From positions 128,632-192,631 of the forward strand of contig MU006216.1 of NCBI GenBank assembly GCA_010093685.1: 64,000 nucleotides of DNA, in the 5' to 3' direction. The DNA is from Ophiobolus disseminans. Lineage: Eukaryota > Ascomycota > Dothideomycetes > Pleosporales > Phaeosphaeriaceae. The translations under genes and the position numbers were made by a program. This document shows positions 41,129-52,750 of this stretch, in pieces; position 1 is the stretch's first letter, and each line of letters opens with the position of its first letter. The notes beneath the pieces were generated by a model, which saw nothing but the letters and a program-made list of their open reading frames with translations, did no database searches and was not told the origin of the DNA.

Positions 41129-43393
41129 CCTGACGCCAGTAAGATACCAACGAAAGCAAATATGACAGTCAGAACGAGTGATCGAGTTCGGTACCGATGT
41201 CGATGATCCGGACAACTAGAGTAGTGAGGGTAACGCCAGCATTAAGAAGACGAGACCCACCCACGTTCCTGAGATGCAAGTCATGGAACCCACACGCGCA
41301 TTGATCTTCCGCACGCTGTTCTTCCCGTCTTTGTATGCTCGCCTTTGGGGCCTTCATCATTGGCCGCGGGACGGGCTAGTGTCTCCAATCCCCTCGAATC
41401 CTACGCGGAAGCGTGTGGAAAGCCGCCAGGATCATATGGGGCGTTGTGCCAAGCGACGGTCTTTGGGATTTCGTTGCTGCGCGCGGATCGTCTCAGGGGG
41501 AGCTTGGTGGTATTTCGGTCTCCACTCTCCTGCCGACACCCCATGGGGAAACGGCGAGCCACAGGTCAGCCTCACCTGAGTGGCGACATGAGGCATGTGA
41601 CCTTGTTTTTGATCGCACTGGAGGCTTCGAGATTGAACGCAATGTCTGCAACGCTCGTGAAGAATCTAGAGACTCAGACATACAGTATGTTCGACTTGTA
41701 CGACTGGGGATGAAGCTACTGAGACAATACCCGTTTTCATCCTCAGCAAACCCAAAGATCGACATGTGTTTGCAGGGAAAGTTCGTTTACGCGAGCAGAA
41801 GGCGTTGAGGGGCCCTGGGGACACTGTCAAGATTCGCATGCGACTGGTGGTAAATCGGAAGGTGTGCTCAAGCGCGCATTAGATCGTTGACCCGCAGTCT
41901 AACATAGAGTTTCCACTTGGCTGGGATCACTAAGTGGCAAGCCGGACTCATTTCGCAACTGACTCGACGAGGTCAAAGCGTGTTGCGAGGGCATCCATTA
42001 TTCCCAGTAGCACGAGCTGCAGTCAGTGAGGCATGGTCGACGATGTGCTAGATGATTGCGTTTAGGGAAACCGTTATTAAGTGAACGTATTCTATAAAGG
42101 GCCACCGTTGTACGCTTAGTTTTCTCTATACTTTAGAGGGACGAAAGTTTAAATCTCGACGATCGTCATCAAGTGTCGCAAAGCCGGGGAGGATCGTCCA
42201 ATGAACAACGTTGGTGCCCAAAGCGATGTGCGGAGGTGGAGCGAGAAACCCGGCTACGCGGGTCGGAAGTCGTTAGGCGGACCGCCCCTTAACCTCTTTC
42301 CTACTAGCCTCGCCAAAGCGGCTGTAGCGACCCGTAGAGTGAATTGCGTGTGTCGAGGCCAAGCTTGCGGTGAGTCTCATATGCTGCATTGCAATGTTTC
42401 TGGAACACCATTCTTCGGTAACAGGGCTCATTTGATGCAAATCATGGCCATCCTTCCAAGGTTCGGCAACGTAGCCACAGCGGAGCCGCTTCGTCAAAAT
42501 ACATCCCAACATCCACTGTGAAGCTGCTCGGAGCGTGAAGTATGAGCGTTGGATTGGCTTGTGCTGTACATTGGCATGCAAGACGCAACTCCCAGGCCAC
42601 TGGTAAACACGAAGGGGTCTGCCAATTGACAAGGCGAAATCCTCCAAAAACCCTGGTACTTTCGCGGTTGCTATTTGAAATGAACCTGCTATGACAAGGT
42701 CATACTTGCCATGATCCTACGTGTGAAGGTCCGTCTAATTCTATTCGACGCGACCCGCCCTGCTTGCAACATGCGTCAATTTTCATGATTGGGACTGCAG
42801 GGCGACCGGCTTGACGGACCATCGCAACGTGTCGTTACATCCTTCGGCTCGGCATAGAGCTCGGTGAATGTTCGAGCGAGGAGCTACTAGGCGTCACGAT
42901 CTTGATGCAGCAAGTACTGTTGCCTGCTTTCTCCCGTGATGCGAATCGTTCAGAGACATGGTCACCTTTCCCACTGCCACACGATTTCATCAACGCTTCC
43001 GACCCTCGTTGTCATCGATCATGGCGAGAACCCCTTCAATGTTCTCATGGAGATCCGGAATCTTGCGCCTGTTCTTCCTCATCGCTAAGGAATGTACGTG
43101 GACAGGCTAAAGCCAGGTCGGCCACAGTCTGCGAGACATCAGCGTTGTATGGCTGGTCTTGAACGAGTCTAGATATCGCAGCAAATGTTGCCGTGGCCAG
43201 ACGACCAAAAGACAACAACAGTACAATATGTACAGCAGTCGACGTCTTTGAGCGACATGACTGTCGAGTAAGGACGGGTTTGACGTAGCCGATACGTTGC
43301 AGTATGTAATCGGCTTGACGCACTCGTTGACTTGATCCCGTAGTAGAGCTGGAACAAGACAACTTCGGAAAGAAGCAAGGTTGGTCGAATGTT
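41129..43393. other. 2.3-kb region without a supported gene
   Basis: Overlapping frames of 90-130 codons occur on both strands (for example 41413-41808 +), but none has a domain or convincing exon structure. I see no RNA gene or repeat. It may hold decayed sequence. Confidence 0.4.
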
Positions 43394-45592
43394 CTATGAG
43401 ATGAGTAGATCGTCCAAGTAAACGGCCGGGTCAGGCTGCAAGGGATATGCGGATGTAGTACCATGAGTCTGCTGCTCTAGCCATTCCTTCTGCCGTCTCT
43501 TGTCATAGGCTTTCCAGGCCTCGCCGCGCATCAAAGCTTGATGAGACTTATTCTTCTTTTTCTTTTCTTCCTCATTGTTGTGTAAGCCTGCAGGTGCAAT
43601 AATCTTTACGAATTCGCCATCGTCTCGCACGACTAAGGGGAGAGGGACGCCAGCAATCAAGGCGATTTTGTCGCCGACACGAGCACCATCGTAGCATGTG
43701 CCTCTATACGTCGTCGTTTCATACCATGTCTGCGGTCTGCAAGTGTGGGTTTCTGTTAGAGGGTCATATATGCTTTTCTCTTCAACCCCGACAGCAGTTA
43801 CAGTTTCAATAATGAAACCTTTGACTACAAGTATGTTGTCGTTGCCTGAATGGAAAGTGTAGTACGGCTTGGAGCCAGCTGTCACCGAGTACCAAAGCGG
43901 GAGATCAATTAGGTCGCCATCTCTCTTTCTACCCCAGAGAGCTGCAAGGTCTTGAGAATAATTTGGGACCCAGCTTGGTGCACCTTTGCAGGGCTTTTGT
44001 GCCGTTAGTGTCAGGGTCCGGAGCGATTGCGTCCCATATATCAGGTATTTGGTAAGCTGCTGATATACCTCGGCTTGAGTCAGGCTATAGTCGACAGTAG
44101 GTAGATGATCCTTTCTAGTGAACCGCTCAAGCACAGAATAGAGTCCGAAGCTCATGTCTCTTGGATCTGTTGCACTACGCATGCGGAGGGTCTCCACCAG
44201 CCTCTCATGGAGACTGCTTCGGAGGTAACGTTCCGTTTCGACATGCGAGACGCTCGCAATATGGTAGGGATAGCTTGGGTTGGGTGCCAGCCTCGGTATA
44301 ATGTCCAGAAGGACCCAGAAAAAGAGTACTATCGAGAGCACTGTGGTGATGAGTAGTGCAACGATAGCCTGCCACTGCCTAAGATTCCAGTGTTTTGATG
44401 AAAGCCATACTGGCACAACGGTGCCGGCGGCTACCCCAAGCACCATCAGCTTCTTCCAGCGACAGTACCAATGGTAAGTTTTTGCAATAGAATGACAAAA
44501 TATCCAGTAGTCCAGGAAGCGAGAACTGTATCCGGAGGTTTGACCAAGTCCAGCCAGATACAAATCTCGGCTCAACACAGCATCCAACCATTTGCGAAGG
44601 TCAGGCCCGACAACTACCTGTATACTTGAGAGGAAGACAAGACTATATTCCAGCCGACTCCAGGGAATTTGCGTGTAGCCACACACCAACACTGGGTTGT
44701 GTGACAGTATAATCTCTTGCCATGTCCAGATTCTGGATATCCATGCACAGTTGAAGAAGTCCGCCAGCTCCTCATCTCTGCACTCAGTATCTTCGAGTTT
44801 GGGCTTGTAGCGATCAGATCGGGCCATCCACTCTACAGCAATTGTACATCAGAGACGTAGACTAGGAACAAGGCTTAGGATGAACTTACTTCTTGAGGGA
44901 TGTGGTACCGTGCTTCGTGCCCAGCCCCACTTGCCCTTTGCATATGATATCAGTGCACCCCAAACCTGCGGTTTCTTCAGAGTGCGCCTCACAGAATCTC
45001 CGGCCTCGAAGAAATGCTCCAGAAATCCTACCCTCCCGAGGAATCCCTTCACGCGGTCGGTGGTAGGACTGCCCTTTCCGAGCCAAATATACGTCACTTT
45101 GGCCTGTGAGTATATATCACCCATAAGGCCGATTTGCTGGGTCTTGTCCTCTTGATCCGTTTGGTCGATACAGATAGCGTCAATCCAGATGCTGAACGAT
45201 CCGTTGATAGCACGCAAGTGTTGCAGGGCCGAGTAACAGTTGCGTGTAACAGGTACAGCGACATTGTTACACAATACACTGTCTGGGGGAGAGGAGTATT
45301 CACCCCAAACATACGACAAAGCTGTGTAATCCGGCGTAGCGGCAAGATCTACTCTATGCAGCTGACATCGGAGAGGTGCGTCTTTTGCTTCATTCTCGGC
45401 GCACGCGTAAACCTGGAGGAGGCGTATACGTCTGGAGCTGACGCGTAGGTTGTTGTATAACTGTGTTGTCGAAACGTGCGCCGATACACATGGCTGATCG
45501 CGAGCCTCCATCGCGAACCAAGTGCCGTGAACGGTGCGACGCGATGGAACGTCGTAAGGTTTGGTGCACGATCCGTGGGAAGGGACGTGCAC
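43394..45592 (-). CDS. HET-domain protein with internal transmembrane helices
   Basis: Two exons, 45592-44890 and 44832-43394, encode 713 residues. The HET domain spans about residues 80-290: YTALSYVWGEY, IWIDAICIDQTDQEDK, QIGLMGDIYSQAKVTYIWLG and WISRIWTWQEIILS. Two strong transmembrane segments follow (LMVLGVAAGTVVPVWLSS and AIVALLITTVLSIVLFFWVLL), which is not the usual HET layout. After them come DPRDMSFGLYSVL, VDYSLTQAEVYQQLTKYLI and GAPSWVPNYSQ, all standard in the C-terminal half of HET proteins. A Lys/Glu-rich tail ends the protein. HET proteins trigger cell death in non-self recognition. The helices suggest membrane anchoring. Unlike the 4402-5360 relic, this copy is intact. Confidence 0.87.
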
Positions 45593-45866
45593 GACGCCAT
45601 TAGGTTGGCGTACCCAAACGAGGCTGAGGACTTCTTCTCATAATATGCTCAAATCTTAGGATCGGATGTAGTATCTTTGGAAGACATGCACAATGAGTTT
45701 ACACGACTAACCCACATCGTAATGGTCATTAAATCTTCATGAGTACCTAGGTACCTAATCCTCCACCTACAACTATTCATATCCACACTCATCTTTCTCA
45801 GCCAATCCTATTCGGGCATACTTCAAGCACTACCCTAATTCAAACCACCCCTTCCCTCCTTTTCGC

Positions 45867-45940
45867 CACTCAGCACTCAGCACTCAGCACTCAGCACTCA
45901 GCACTCAGCACTCAGCACTCAGCACTCAGCACTCAGCACT
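45867..45940. repeat. heptanucleotide tandem array (cactcag)n
   Basis: About 10.5 perfect copies of cactcag. The last copy runs into the stop codon (plus-strand cta at 45939-45941) of the adjoining minus-strand SDR gene. No interruptions, so it is likely length-variable between isolates. Confidence 0.95.
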
Positions 45941-46903
45941 ACCACCCCACCCCCCTCCCCCTCCAATCCAAAAACCTCGGCTCGCCCTCAGGCATAACTC
46001 CCCCAATCAGCTCAACCATTCTCTCCACCGACTCCACGATATCGACGTCCCCATTGAACTTCGAGATCCGCGTCTGAATCGCTCCCGGCTCAAGCGCCAC
46101 GACGCCAATCGTATAGCCTCTCGCTTTGAAGTCGTTCGCAAGGGTGACGGTCAATTGATTGAGCGCCGCTTTTGCCATTTTGTAGCCGATGACGCGGGCG
46201 TCGATGTTAGCTGCAGAATGTTAGTTAGTGGGTGTGGGATGGGATGCTGGGAAAGGGTAGGGACGGACTGGAGATGCTGCCCATGCTGGAGGATATGTTT
46301 GCGATGGTGGCGCGCGGGGCGCGGAGGAGGTGTGGGAGGAAGTGTTTGCAGGCGAGGAGGGGGCCCTGTAATATTTTAGTGGACGGTGGTGAGGGATGGG
46401 GATGGGTGGGTGTACGATGGTCATGACTTCGAAATGAGACAGTAGGTCGGCTTTGCTGTAGTCGTGCCATGATGGAGCGTGGAGAGCCATGCCTGCGACG
46501 TTGTCAGTGAGCACGGGGGTATTTGTGGAGAGGGACGGACCGGCGCAGTTGATGAGGACGTCGAGCTTTACGTCTTCGAATTCCTTGGCTGCGTTCTTGA
46601 TGGTGTTTTCGTCTTTGTAGTCGATTTCTACGATTCGGGAGCCTGTGGCGATTAACTGGGAGGGGTCAATTCAGTACTGTGGTGAGTGTATGCGACGTGT
46701 ACGCACCTCATCGACCGTGGAATCGCCGCGTGTTTCAGGGCGGATGGAGCCGATCGTCGACCAGCCCTGCTGCTTGAGAGTCTTGATGAATTGGAGGCCG
46801 ATGCCACGGTTAGCTCCTGGCGGTGTTGTCAGATACTAGAAGTGATCGTAAACTTAGAAATGCACATACCGATGACGAGCACAGTCTTGATGGGGCTTAC
46901 CAT
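45939..46903 (-). CDS. short-chain dehydrogenase/reductase (C-factor-like)
   Basis: Six exons, 46903-46870, 46816-46707, 46655-46541, 46492-46416, 46365-46269 and 46210-45939, sum to 234 residues, a normal length for classical SDRs. The cofactor motif GANRGIG straddles the first splice site (VLVIG-ANRGIGLQFIKTLK). Then come DVLINCAG, the catalytic serine strand (ATIANISSSMGSIS), YKMAKAALN with the YxxxK pair, and the PGAIQT loop. It resembles the carbonyl-reductase/C-factor-type SDRs that use NAD(P)H on small carbonyls. The substrate is unknown. Five introns in 700 coding bases is dense for this window. Confidence 0.87.
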
Positions 46904-47396
46904 TTTGTTGAAGATGATTGAGGTCGGCCAGCAGAGAAAGCTTGAAGGACAGAATGTTACGGAGATAGCGTGAGCATTGTGCAACTGCTTTGTATCAAGA
47001 AGAGGTGCGTGCAAACGCTATAGCCACAGGTGTGGGTCAGCAGCGCGCACCGCAAGTGCCCTACCAACGCGAGTTCACGACTGTGCTTTCCCTTCTGTTT
47101 TGCAGTCAATTGTGCCTAATACATTTCGCATCACACAATCTTAAACAGCAAACGGCATACTTGTAAGGGTGGGACAAAGGACTGTGAATGCTAAGTGTTA
47201 ATTGAACGCAAAACTACTCAAAATAGACCAAAGTCCGAGTCACTCAGCAACGTAAAGGGAAGCAAAGGAAAGGGTATCAATGCCCAGAATCCAATCTGCA
47301 AGGGGTATATATGCTGATGCTCAATGTAGCGCCATTGTGCCATGCTATGACCTGACAAAAGGAAGATGAGATGAGTTCGATGACAAAAGAAAGGGC
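46904..47396. other. intergenic between SDR and RabGAP genes
   Basis: SDR promoter and the 3' flank of the TBC gene. No gene recognised. Confidence 0.5.
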
Positions 47397-50300
47397 TCAG
47401 CCTCGCCAGAAAACTTCCTCCTCCATTGGCATCGGTGTGCGTTGCGTTAATTCCAGGCTCTTCATCATTTCTTCTGCGTCCTCTTCTTCTTCACTCCTCT
47501 TACTTGCGCTACTGAGTGGCGTGCGCATCGGACTTGTGTGCATAGATAGCTCTGCATCCAGGCTTGCTGATAACGACTTGCTATCGCCTTCTTGCACCGG
47601 TATGACAATATCGGCAGAAACCTTACTAGCCCGCTTCTTGGCTCGTTCCTGTCGCATCTCCTCTCTCTGACGCATCAGTTCTTGCTCGTGGCTCACAGCC
47701 TTCGCGCGCCGCTCCTCAACATCATTGCGCTTGATAACCTTGCCTAGAGCGTCGGAGGCTTGGATCAGGCCGTCGATGCTGATCGCGTGATTGGTCATCT
47801 GGTGATTGATGTAGTGGTATATGCCGGCTGGTGTGTCGCATTGTAGAAGCGCTTTCTCGTTGAGCTTTAGTAGGGCGAGGGCGACTTGGAAGAGGAACGT
47901 GGAGCCATCGTGCATACAGAGCACGACGTCCCAAACTCGGAAAAGCGCTTCGGCAGAAAGACAGTCGGTGAAAACAGATAGGAACCACTGAAAAGTCAAC
48001 GCTTCGAGTTCGATCTCGAGCTCATCAAGATGAGCAGACAGGCGAGGCAGTAGTTCGACTACGTAGGAGCGGAGCACAGACTGGTCCGCGCGTGATGTTA
48101 GGAGATGGGCGTCATAGTAGTTCTGCGGCAGAATGTTCTCGATCATAGTGGCCAGAACCCAAAAGGCGTCTTCGGCCGTGGGCAAGATCAGAAGCAGGCA
48201 GGCGGTGATGAGGTTCATGCCCTGGCAATATCCGACTTCGGGATTACGACGTGAATATGCAAGTAGCACTTCGTTGAGCTTCTGGACACCGGGACCTGTG
48301 CGGAAAAAGATGTTATCGGTCAGCGTGCGTGTAATGTCCATCTGAATCTGATTGACAATTGTAGGGTCGTCTTCGCCGTTGCTGACAATGTCCTCGTAGT
48401 AGCCTGGTATTCGCAACGCAGACGCACCGCTGCACTCCGTCCACACCTTTGCTCGCAGTGCAACTGGGATACCGCCGAGAACCAGGCGACGAAACTCTTG
48501 CCACTTTGCGCGTCCAACTTTTCCTTTGTTGCCCAGGCTCGCAATACCGACCATTTCGCCGTCTGCTAGGAAGGTCTCGGGTGCAACGTACCCTTTTGAG
48601 CTGCCGTCGCCCGAGCCCGCTGCAATGCCGTCGCGTTTATTCCCAGCGCGCACTTTGCGTAAGAACTCGTTCCATCTCACACTCTTTTCTCTCTGCAGAT
48701 TATCATGCAAATCGCTCATTTGGTCGAGAAGTGACTTCACTGGGTCGATTTGCGGTGGATACGGACTGATTGGGGTTGAGGGTCCGGGCGAGGGAGTAGT
48801 AACCGATAGTTCTGCGTTACCAGAAACTATCCGTGACGGCGCCGGTTCAGGATTGCTGCTTGAAGTCGGTAGAGAGCCCCGCTTGGTCAGAGTGATCTGG
48901 CTCATTTTCGGGGCCGAAATTTCAGCTTCTGCAGACTCAACTGTCACCGTAGTGATGGGTGCGGCTGATGGAGTGTGGGACAGTAGCTCTGTTGGGTGTG
49001 TCGCCAACTTTAAGTAGTCTGCCCATGTCTTTGTGACTGCTTTGCCGGACTGATCCTCGGAGCTCGAACTCGAGGGTCGTGCAGCTGCGCCGTTAGCTCC
49101 GAAATCTGCTTCGACACCCTCGCTTTCTTCGTTGAGTTGGCGCAACACGTGCCTGGCGTCTCCGAGTGACTCCAGATTGCTGCTGCGCTTTTGCTTGGAG
49201 AGTTCAGCAGCAGCCTCACTCTGCCTTTTCTTGCGGCGTTGATCGTATATGAAACCAAAGCGATCGGTCAGATACTCGCTGCTGCCAACGAACCGATTGT
49301 GCTGTTGGACCAGAGTGGGTGGACGAGATTCCTCTGGCAATATCCTATCCATCTCCACAGGCCCTAGGTTGCTCAGACCACGGGTAGGCGGATTGGGCCC
49401 AACACTGCTAGATGTGCTCTTTGACGGCTCTGTGGGGATACTTTTGATTGTTCCATTTGGACCGAGAGTGCGACCTCGCTTTTGTGCATTTACGAGCGAA
49501 GACTTTGCGGACTGCGTAGTCCTGATCGAGTCGATAGATGGTGTACGCTCAGCGACATCGGAGGAGGCATGTTTGCGTCCTCGTACTGTACCAGTTTTTG
49601 GCCCACTGGCTTGGCTGTTACCCGCTACCATCTTCAGTGCCCAATTGGTGATTGACACAGAGGAGGAGCGGCGAGCCGAAGCGTCAGTAGCATGGTCCTG
49701 GCTGTGGAGTCTACGCAAAGCAGGCACCGCGCCGCCAGCTCGGTCATTATTTGGAGGAACGAACAAGTCATTCGCAAGTCCTTTTCGTGGCAGTCTTACT
49801 CCGCTAGAGGCCCGCGATCGATCTTGCGACGGGAGGGCTTCGGCTTCTCTATCGACCAGGCTCGCGACCGAGGGGGCTCTGCTGCTCTTCTTGCTCGTCC
49901 CGTTCCAGATATAACTCTTCCAGCCCTGGCGTCCAGTGTCACGGGGCGCGTCGGATACTACCGAGTTGATGGACATGACCTCTGCCTGTGGCGCTGCCAT
50001 CCCAGAGTCGAAGCCCAAGGCATCAGGATGTTCGGCAACCTCGTCTTCCATGGCCCTTGCTAACCGCTCCTCCATCGGGTCGTCGGGGTGAAGTCCGGAT
50101 GGCTCGTCGTCGCCCCTTGTCCTGACCTTGGTGAGCCCAGCAGACTGCTCTTTGCTCCTCTCCAGATCGCGTAGCCTGCTCTCGATATCCATGTTGGAGA
50201 CCTCACACTCCTGGAGCATCTTTTTCAGTATCCGTTCTCGCTCCTCCGCCCGTCTCCTCAGTGCTGTGATCTGCGCATCTCGCTGCGCCAGGTCCCCTGC

Positions 50301-50873
50301 TAGCTGCCTCACCAAGGTGACAGCGCCCATCTGCGCCAGCGCGTCTTTGACGTTCTCATCGCTGGAAAAGTGCAGGTTTCCTACCACTTTTGCGTTCTCC
50401 TGGGGCGTGTCGTCGAACAGCGCCGAACGGCCCCGTGCTGATCCAGCCGCGACCAGGCTGCCCACAATCTGCTGGGTCGACTTGGTGACCTTGCGGACTG
50501 TCGTGGCGGGCGCCGACGTCTTCCCAAAATCGGGCGGCGGCACTGCAACGACGGTATCTGGCGACGCCGTTGCCCTATTCTCGGCGCCCTTGACGCCGGC
50601 ATCCGGGTTGGGCGTGGACCGGAACCAGCCGTTGATGCGCGACTGCACTGGCGAGGCCTCGGGACTGGGCGACAGCGAAGGGAACGAAGTAAGGCTCTTG
50701 GTGTCCTCGCTCGGCGACGGCGCCCGGCTCCGGCTGCGGTTCAGCGAAGCATTTGAACTGCGTTTCGACGGGCGTATGCGTGCGATGCTACGGTTTCGGG
50801 GGTTGGAGAGGGTCGAATTCTGCGAGGTTGTGCGCACGAGATCAGCAGACCCGGGCGTGTCGAGGGCCGCCAT
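47397..50873 (-). CDS. TBC-domain Rab GTPase-activating protein
   Basis: A single 1158-codon exon. Residues 1-190 are Ser/Arg-rich and disordered. A short coiled coil follows (LVRQLAGDLAQRDAQITALRR and on), then 500 residues of low-complexity linker. The TBC domain lies near residues 795-1015: GGIPVALRAKVW, IQMDITRT with the catalytic arginine finger (IxxDxxR), VGYCQGMN with the glutamine finger, TFQWFLSVF and FRVWDVVL. Both finger residues are present, so GAP activity toward a Rab GTPase in membrane traffic is expected. The basic EEMRQERAKKRASK segment and acidic tail end the protein. Architecture resembles yeast Gyp2/Msb3-type GAPs. The Rab partner is not inferable. Confidence 0.92.
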   Translation of the reverse strand: MAALDTPGSADLVRTTSQNSTLSNPRNRSIARIRPSKRSSNASLNRSRSRAPSPSEDTKSLTSFPSLSPSPEASPVQSRINGWFRSTPNPDAGVKGAENRATASPDTVVAVPPPDFGKTSAPATTVRKVTKSTQQIVGSLVAAGSARGRSALFDDTPQENAKVVGNLHFSSDENVKDALAQMGAVTLVRQLAGDLAQRDAQITALRRRAEERERILKKMLQECEVSNMDIESRLRDLERSKEQSAGLTKVRTRGDDEPSGLHPDDPMEERLARAMEDEVAEHPDALGFDSGMAAPQAEVMSINSVVSDAPRDTGRQGWKSYIWNGTSKKSSRAPSVASLVDREAEALPSQDRSRASSGVRLPRKGLANDLFVPPNNDRAGGAVPALRRLHSQDHATDASARRSSSVSITNWALKMVAGNSQASGPKTGTVRGRKHASSDVAERTPSIDSIRTTQSAKSSLVNAQKRGRTLGPNGTIKSIPTEPSKSTSSSVGPNPPTRGLSNLGPVEMDRILPEESRPPTLVQQHNRFVGSSEYLTDRFGFIYDQRRKKRQSEAAAELSKQKRSSNLESLGDARHVLRQLNEESEGVEADFGANGAAARPSSSSSEDQSGKAVTKTWADYLKLATHPTELLSHTPSAAPITTVTVESAEAEISAPKMSQITLTKRGSLPTSSSNPEPAPSRIVSGNAELSVTTPSPGPSTPISPYPPQIDPVKSLLDQMSDLHDNLQREKSVRWNEFLRKVRAGNKRDGIAAGSGDGSSKGYVAPETFLADGEMVGIASLGNKGKVGRAKWQEFRRLVLGGIPVALRAKVWTECSGASALRIPGYYEDIVSNGEDDPTIVNQIQMDITRTLTDNIFFRTGPGVQKLNEVLLAYSRRNPEVGYCQGMNLITACLLLILPTAEDAFWVLATMIENILPQNYYDAHLLTSRADQSVLRSYVVELLPRLSAHLDELEIELEALTFQWFLSVFTDCLSAEALFRVWDVVLCMHDGSTFLFQVALALLKLNEKALLQCDTPAGIYHYINHQMTNHAISIDGLIQASDALGKVIKRNDVEERRAKAVSHEQELMRQREEMRQERAKKRASKVSADIVIPVQEGDSKSLSASLDAELSMHTSPMRTPLSSASKRSEEEEDAEEMMKSLELTQRTPMPMEEEVFWRG

Positions 50874-51339
50874 GTCAGTCAGCGTCTATGAGTGTGCACA
50901 TGCGTGTGACGGTGGTGTATGGCGCACGTGAGGGGCAGTCGTGGTTGCAGTGCGCTGTGACGGCAGGCAGATGTTGTCTCGGTCTGTTTGGACATGTGGG
51001 ACGCGCTGCGTCATACAAGATGTGCTGACAGGACAGCCATTTGTCGCTTTCAAATCTCTCGTGTGTCTCAGAGGCTGTGCAGAACAAGTGGCATGTAGAG
51101 TCACGGAAGGGAGCACGGGCACAGTTACATATTATGTTAACAAGCAGCAAGGGGTTTCAGGCACTTGGGCGTTGACGTCGATTCATCGCAGCTCTTGGGC
51201 CATCAAGCATTCATGCCGCCGCACGCTAACCCCGGCCCGATTTCAAAGCCCATGTCGCCGCCAGCCCTATCACCTCCACCCTGCTCCGACACCCCCGCGA
51301 GAAACACTGCAGAGCCTCAAACAATGTGTTGCCGCCCAC
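50874..51339. promoter_or_regulatory. divergent promoter region of TBC and SprT genes
   Basis: The interval between the TBC start (50873) and the first SprT-frame ATG preferred here (51340). The SprT frame is open leftward past 50941, so part may be coding if an upstream start or exon is used. Confidence 0.4.
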
Positions 51340-52459
51340 ATGCTCACAGACGAGGATGCTGCGTTGCAGGCAATTGCGACGCTGGAAGAGCTGTCCGCTG
51401 AGCAGCACGGAGCCTCCAATGCTATCAATAGCATCACCCACAACGGGGAACCTTTTGTAGATGTCCATGAACTGTTTGCGCATTACAACATCTTGTACTT
51501 CCGGAAGCTTCTACTGCCACGCGTGGAGGTGTTGTGGTCGCCTCGACTTACTCTGTAAGCACGCCTAAACTGAGCCTCATGTCATGGATACGACCCTTAA
51601 AACATAGACTAACAACAGACTCAGCTGCGCTGGCATCTGCGAGCTGTCCAAAGACGTGACCACCGGCAAGTTCACGCGCATCCGTCTGAAACTGAGCACA
51701 CCATTGCTACAATATCGCCCGCGCCCCGACACCATCAACACATTGTTGCACGAAGCAATTCATGCATATTTCTTCATTACCACATCGTGGAGACATGCGC
51801 GGGGCGACGACGGCACAGGCCATGGCGTTGGCTTCCAGCTGCTAGCGGATGCCATCAACAACCATGGGGGCTACGAGGTTACCATCTACCATACCTTCCA
51901 CGACGAGGTAGATAGCTACCGCACCCATGTGTGGCAGTGCAATGGGCCGTGCAAGACACAGCCGCCCTACTTTGGCTCGGTGAAGCGCTCCATGAACCGG
52001 GCGCCTGGGAAAGGTGACTCTTGGTGGTCCACACATGAAGCTGATTGCGGGGGGACGTATACAAAGATTCAGGAGCCAACGGTTACGAAAAAGCAGCTGG
52101 AGGCCATGTCTGCGAAGGAGCGAGCAGGCCGCCAGAAGAACAAGCTTGACAGCTGGGTTACGTCAAGAGCAAAGAACAATGAGGTGGAAGGGACTACTTC
52201 CGACCGTCCTATTGATCTCGGTTGCGAGGATACAACTCTACAACCTGAGAACAACAAGCGCAAAGCGTCGATGTTGGTGGCGAAAGATTGCGTAGTGGAG
52301 GACGATTCAACCGCAGGTCAGAAACGGCAACGGTTACGAACCGACTATGCACCTGTGACCATCAACCAGCTGGTTGAAGTCCGATGTCCGATATGCAACC
52401 AGAAGGTAGTAGAGACCGACATCAATAACCACCTCGATATAGTGCACTTAGGTCCTTAG
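51340..52459 (+). CDS. SprT-like DNA-protein crosslink metalloprotease (Spartan type)
   Basis: Exons 51340-51554 and 51625-52459 give 349 residues with the acceptor at CTCAG, yielding RLTLCAGIC, the form typical of the family. An acceptor at AACAACAG would give RLTLLSCAG. The SprT domain has NILYFRKLLLPRVEVLWSPRLT, then the zinc-protease motif HEAIHAYFF (HExxH) and GHGVGFQLLADAIN. A zinc ribbon follows (CNGPCKTQPPYFGSVKRSMN, WWSTHEADCGG). The C-terminus carries a UBZ4-type ubiquitin-binding finger (CPICNQKVV ... NNHLDIVH). Human SPRTN has the same order and cleaves proteins crosslinked to DNA at replication forks. Intact catalytic residues. The start is uncertain because the frame is open further upstream. 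Confidence 0.9.
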
Positions 52460-52720
52460 GTACCTGGGTACATATTATGGTTTGCCTACACTGCGTTCAC
52501 GTGATACTGGATAATCAACAATTACACCACATGAGATCTATGCGTTTTGCAACAACATGGCTCTATTCTATGTATCGTAATCGAACTTGAAGATGACAGG
52601 CTGCAGTAATGCAGCACGGATATCTGCTCACATGACATATAATTCTTACGTCATCAAACAAGCTGTTCCGACTCGGAATCCTCACTTTGCCGTCTCAACC
52701 ACCCATACCTTTTTCGCTTC

Positions 52721-52750
52721 ATGACAACGATAGATTACGCAGCAGGATGA
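52721..52750 (+). promoter_or_regulatory. short upstream ORF overlapping the next start codon
   Basis: ATG at 52721 opens a nine-codon frame whose TGA at 52748-52750 overlaps the main ATG at 52747-52749 as ATGA. This arrangement could permit termination-reinitiation or limit translation of the F-box-like gene. Seen in sequence; the effect is inferred and requires the transcript to start upstream. Confidence 0.4.
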
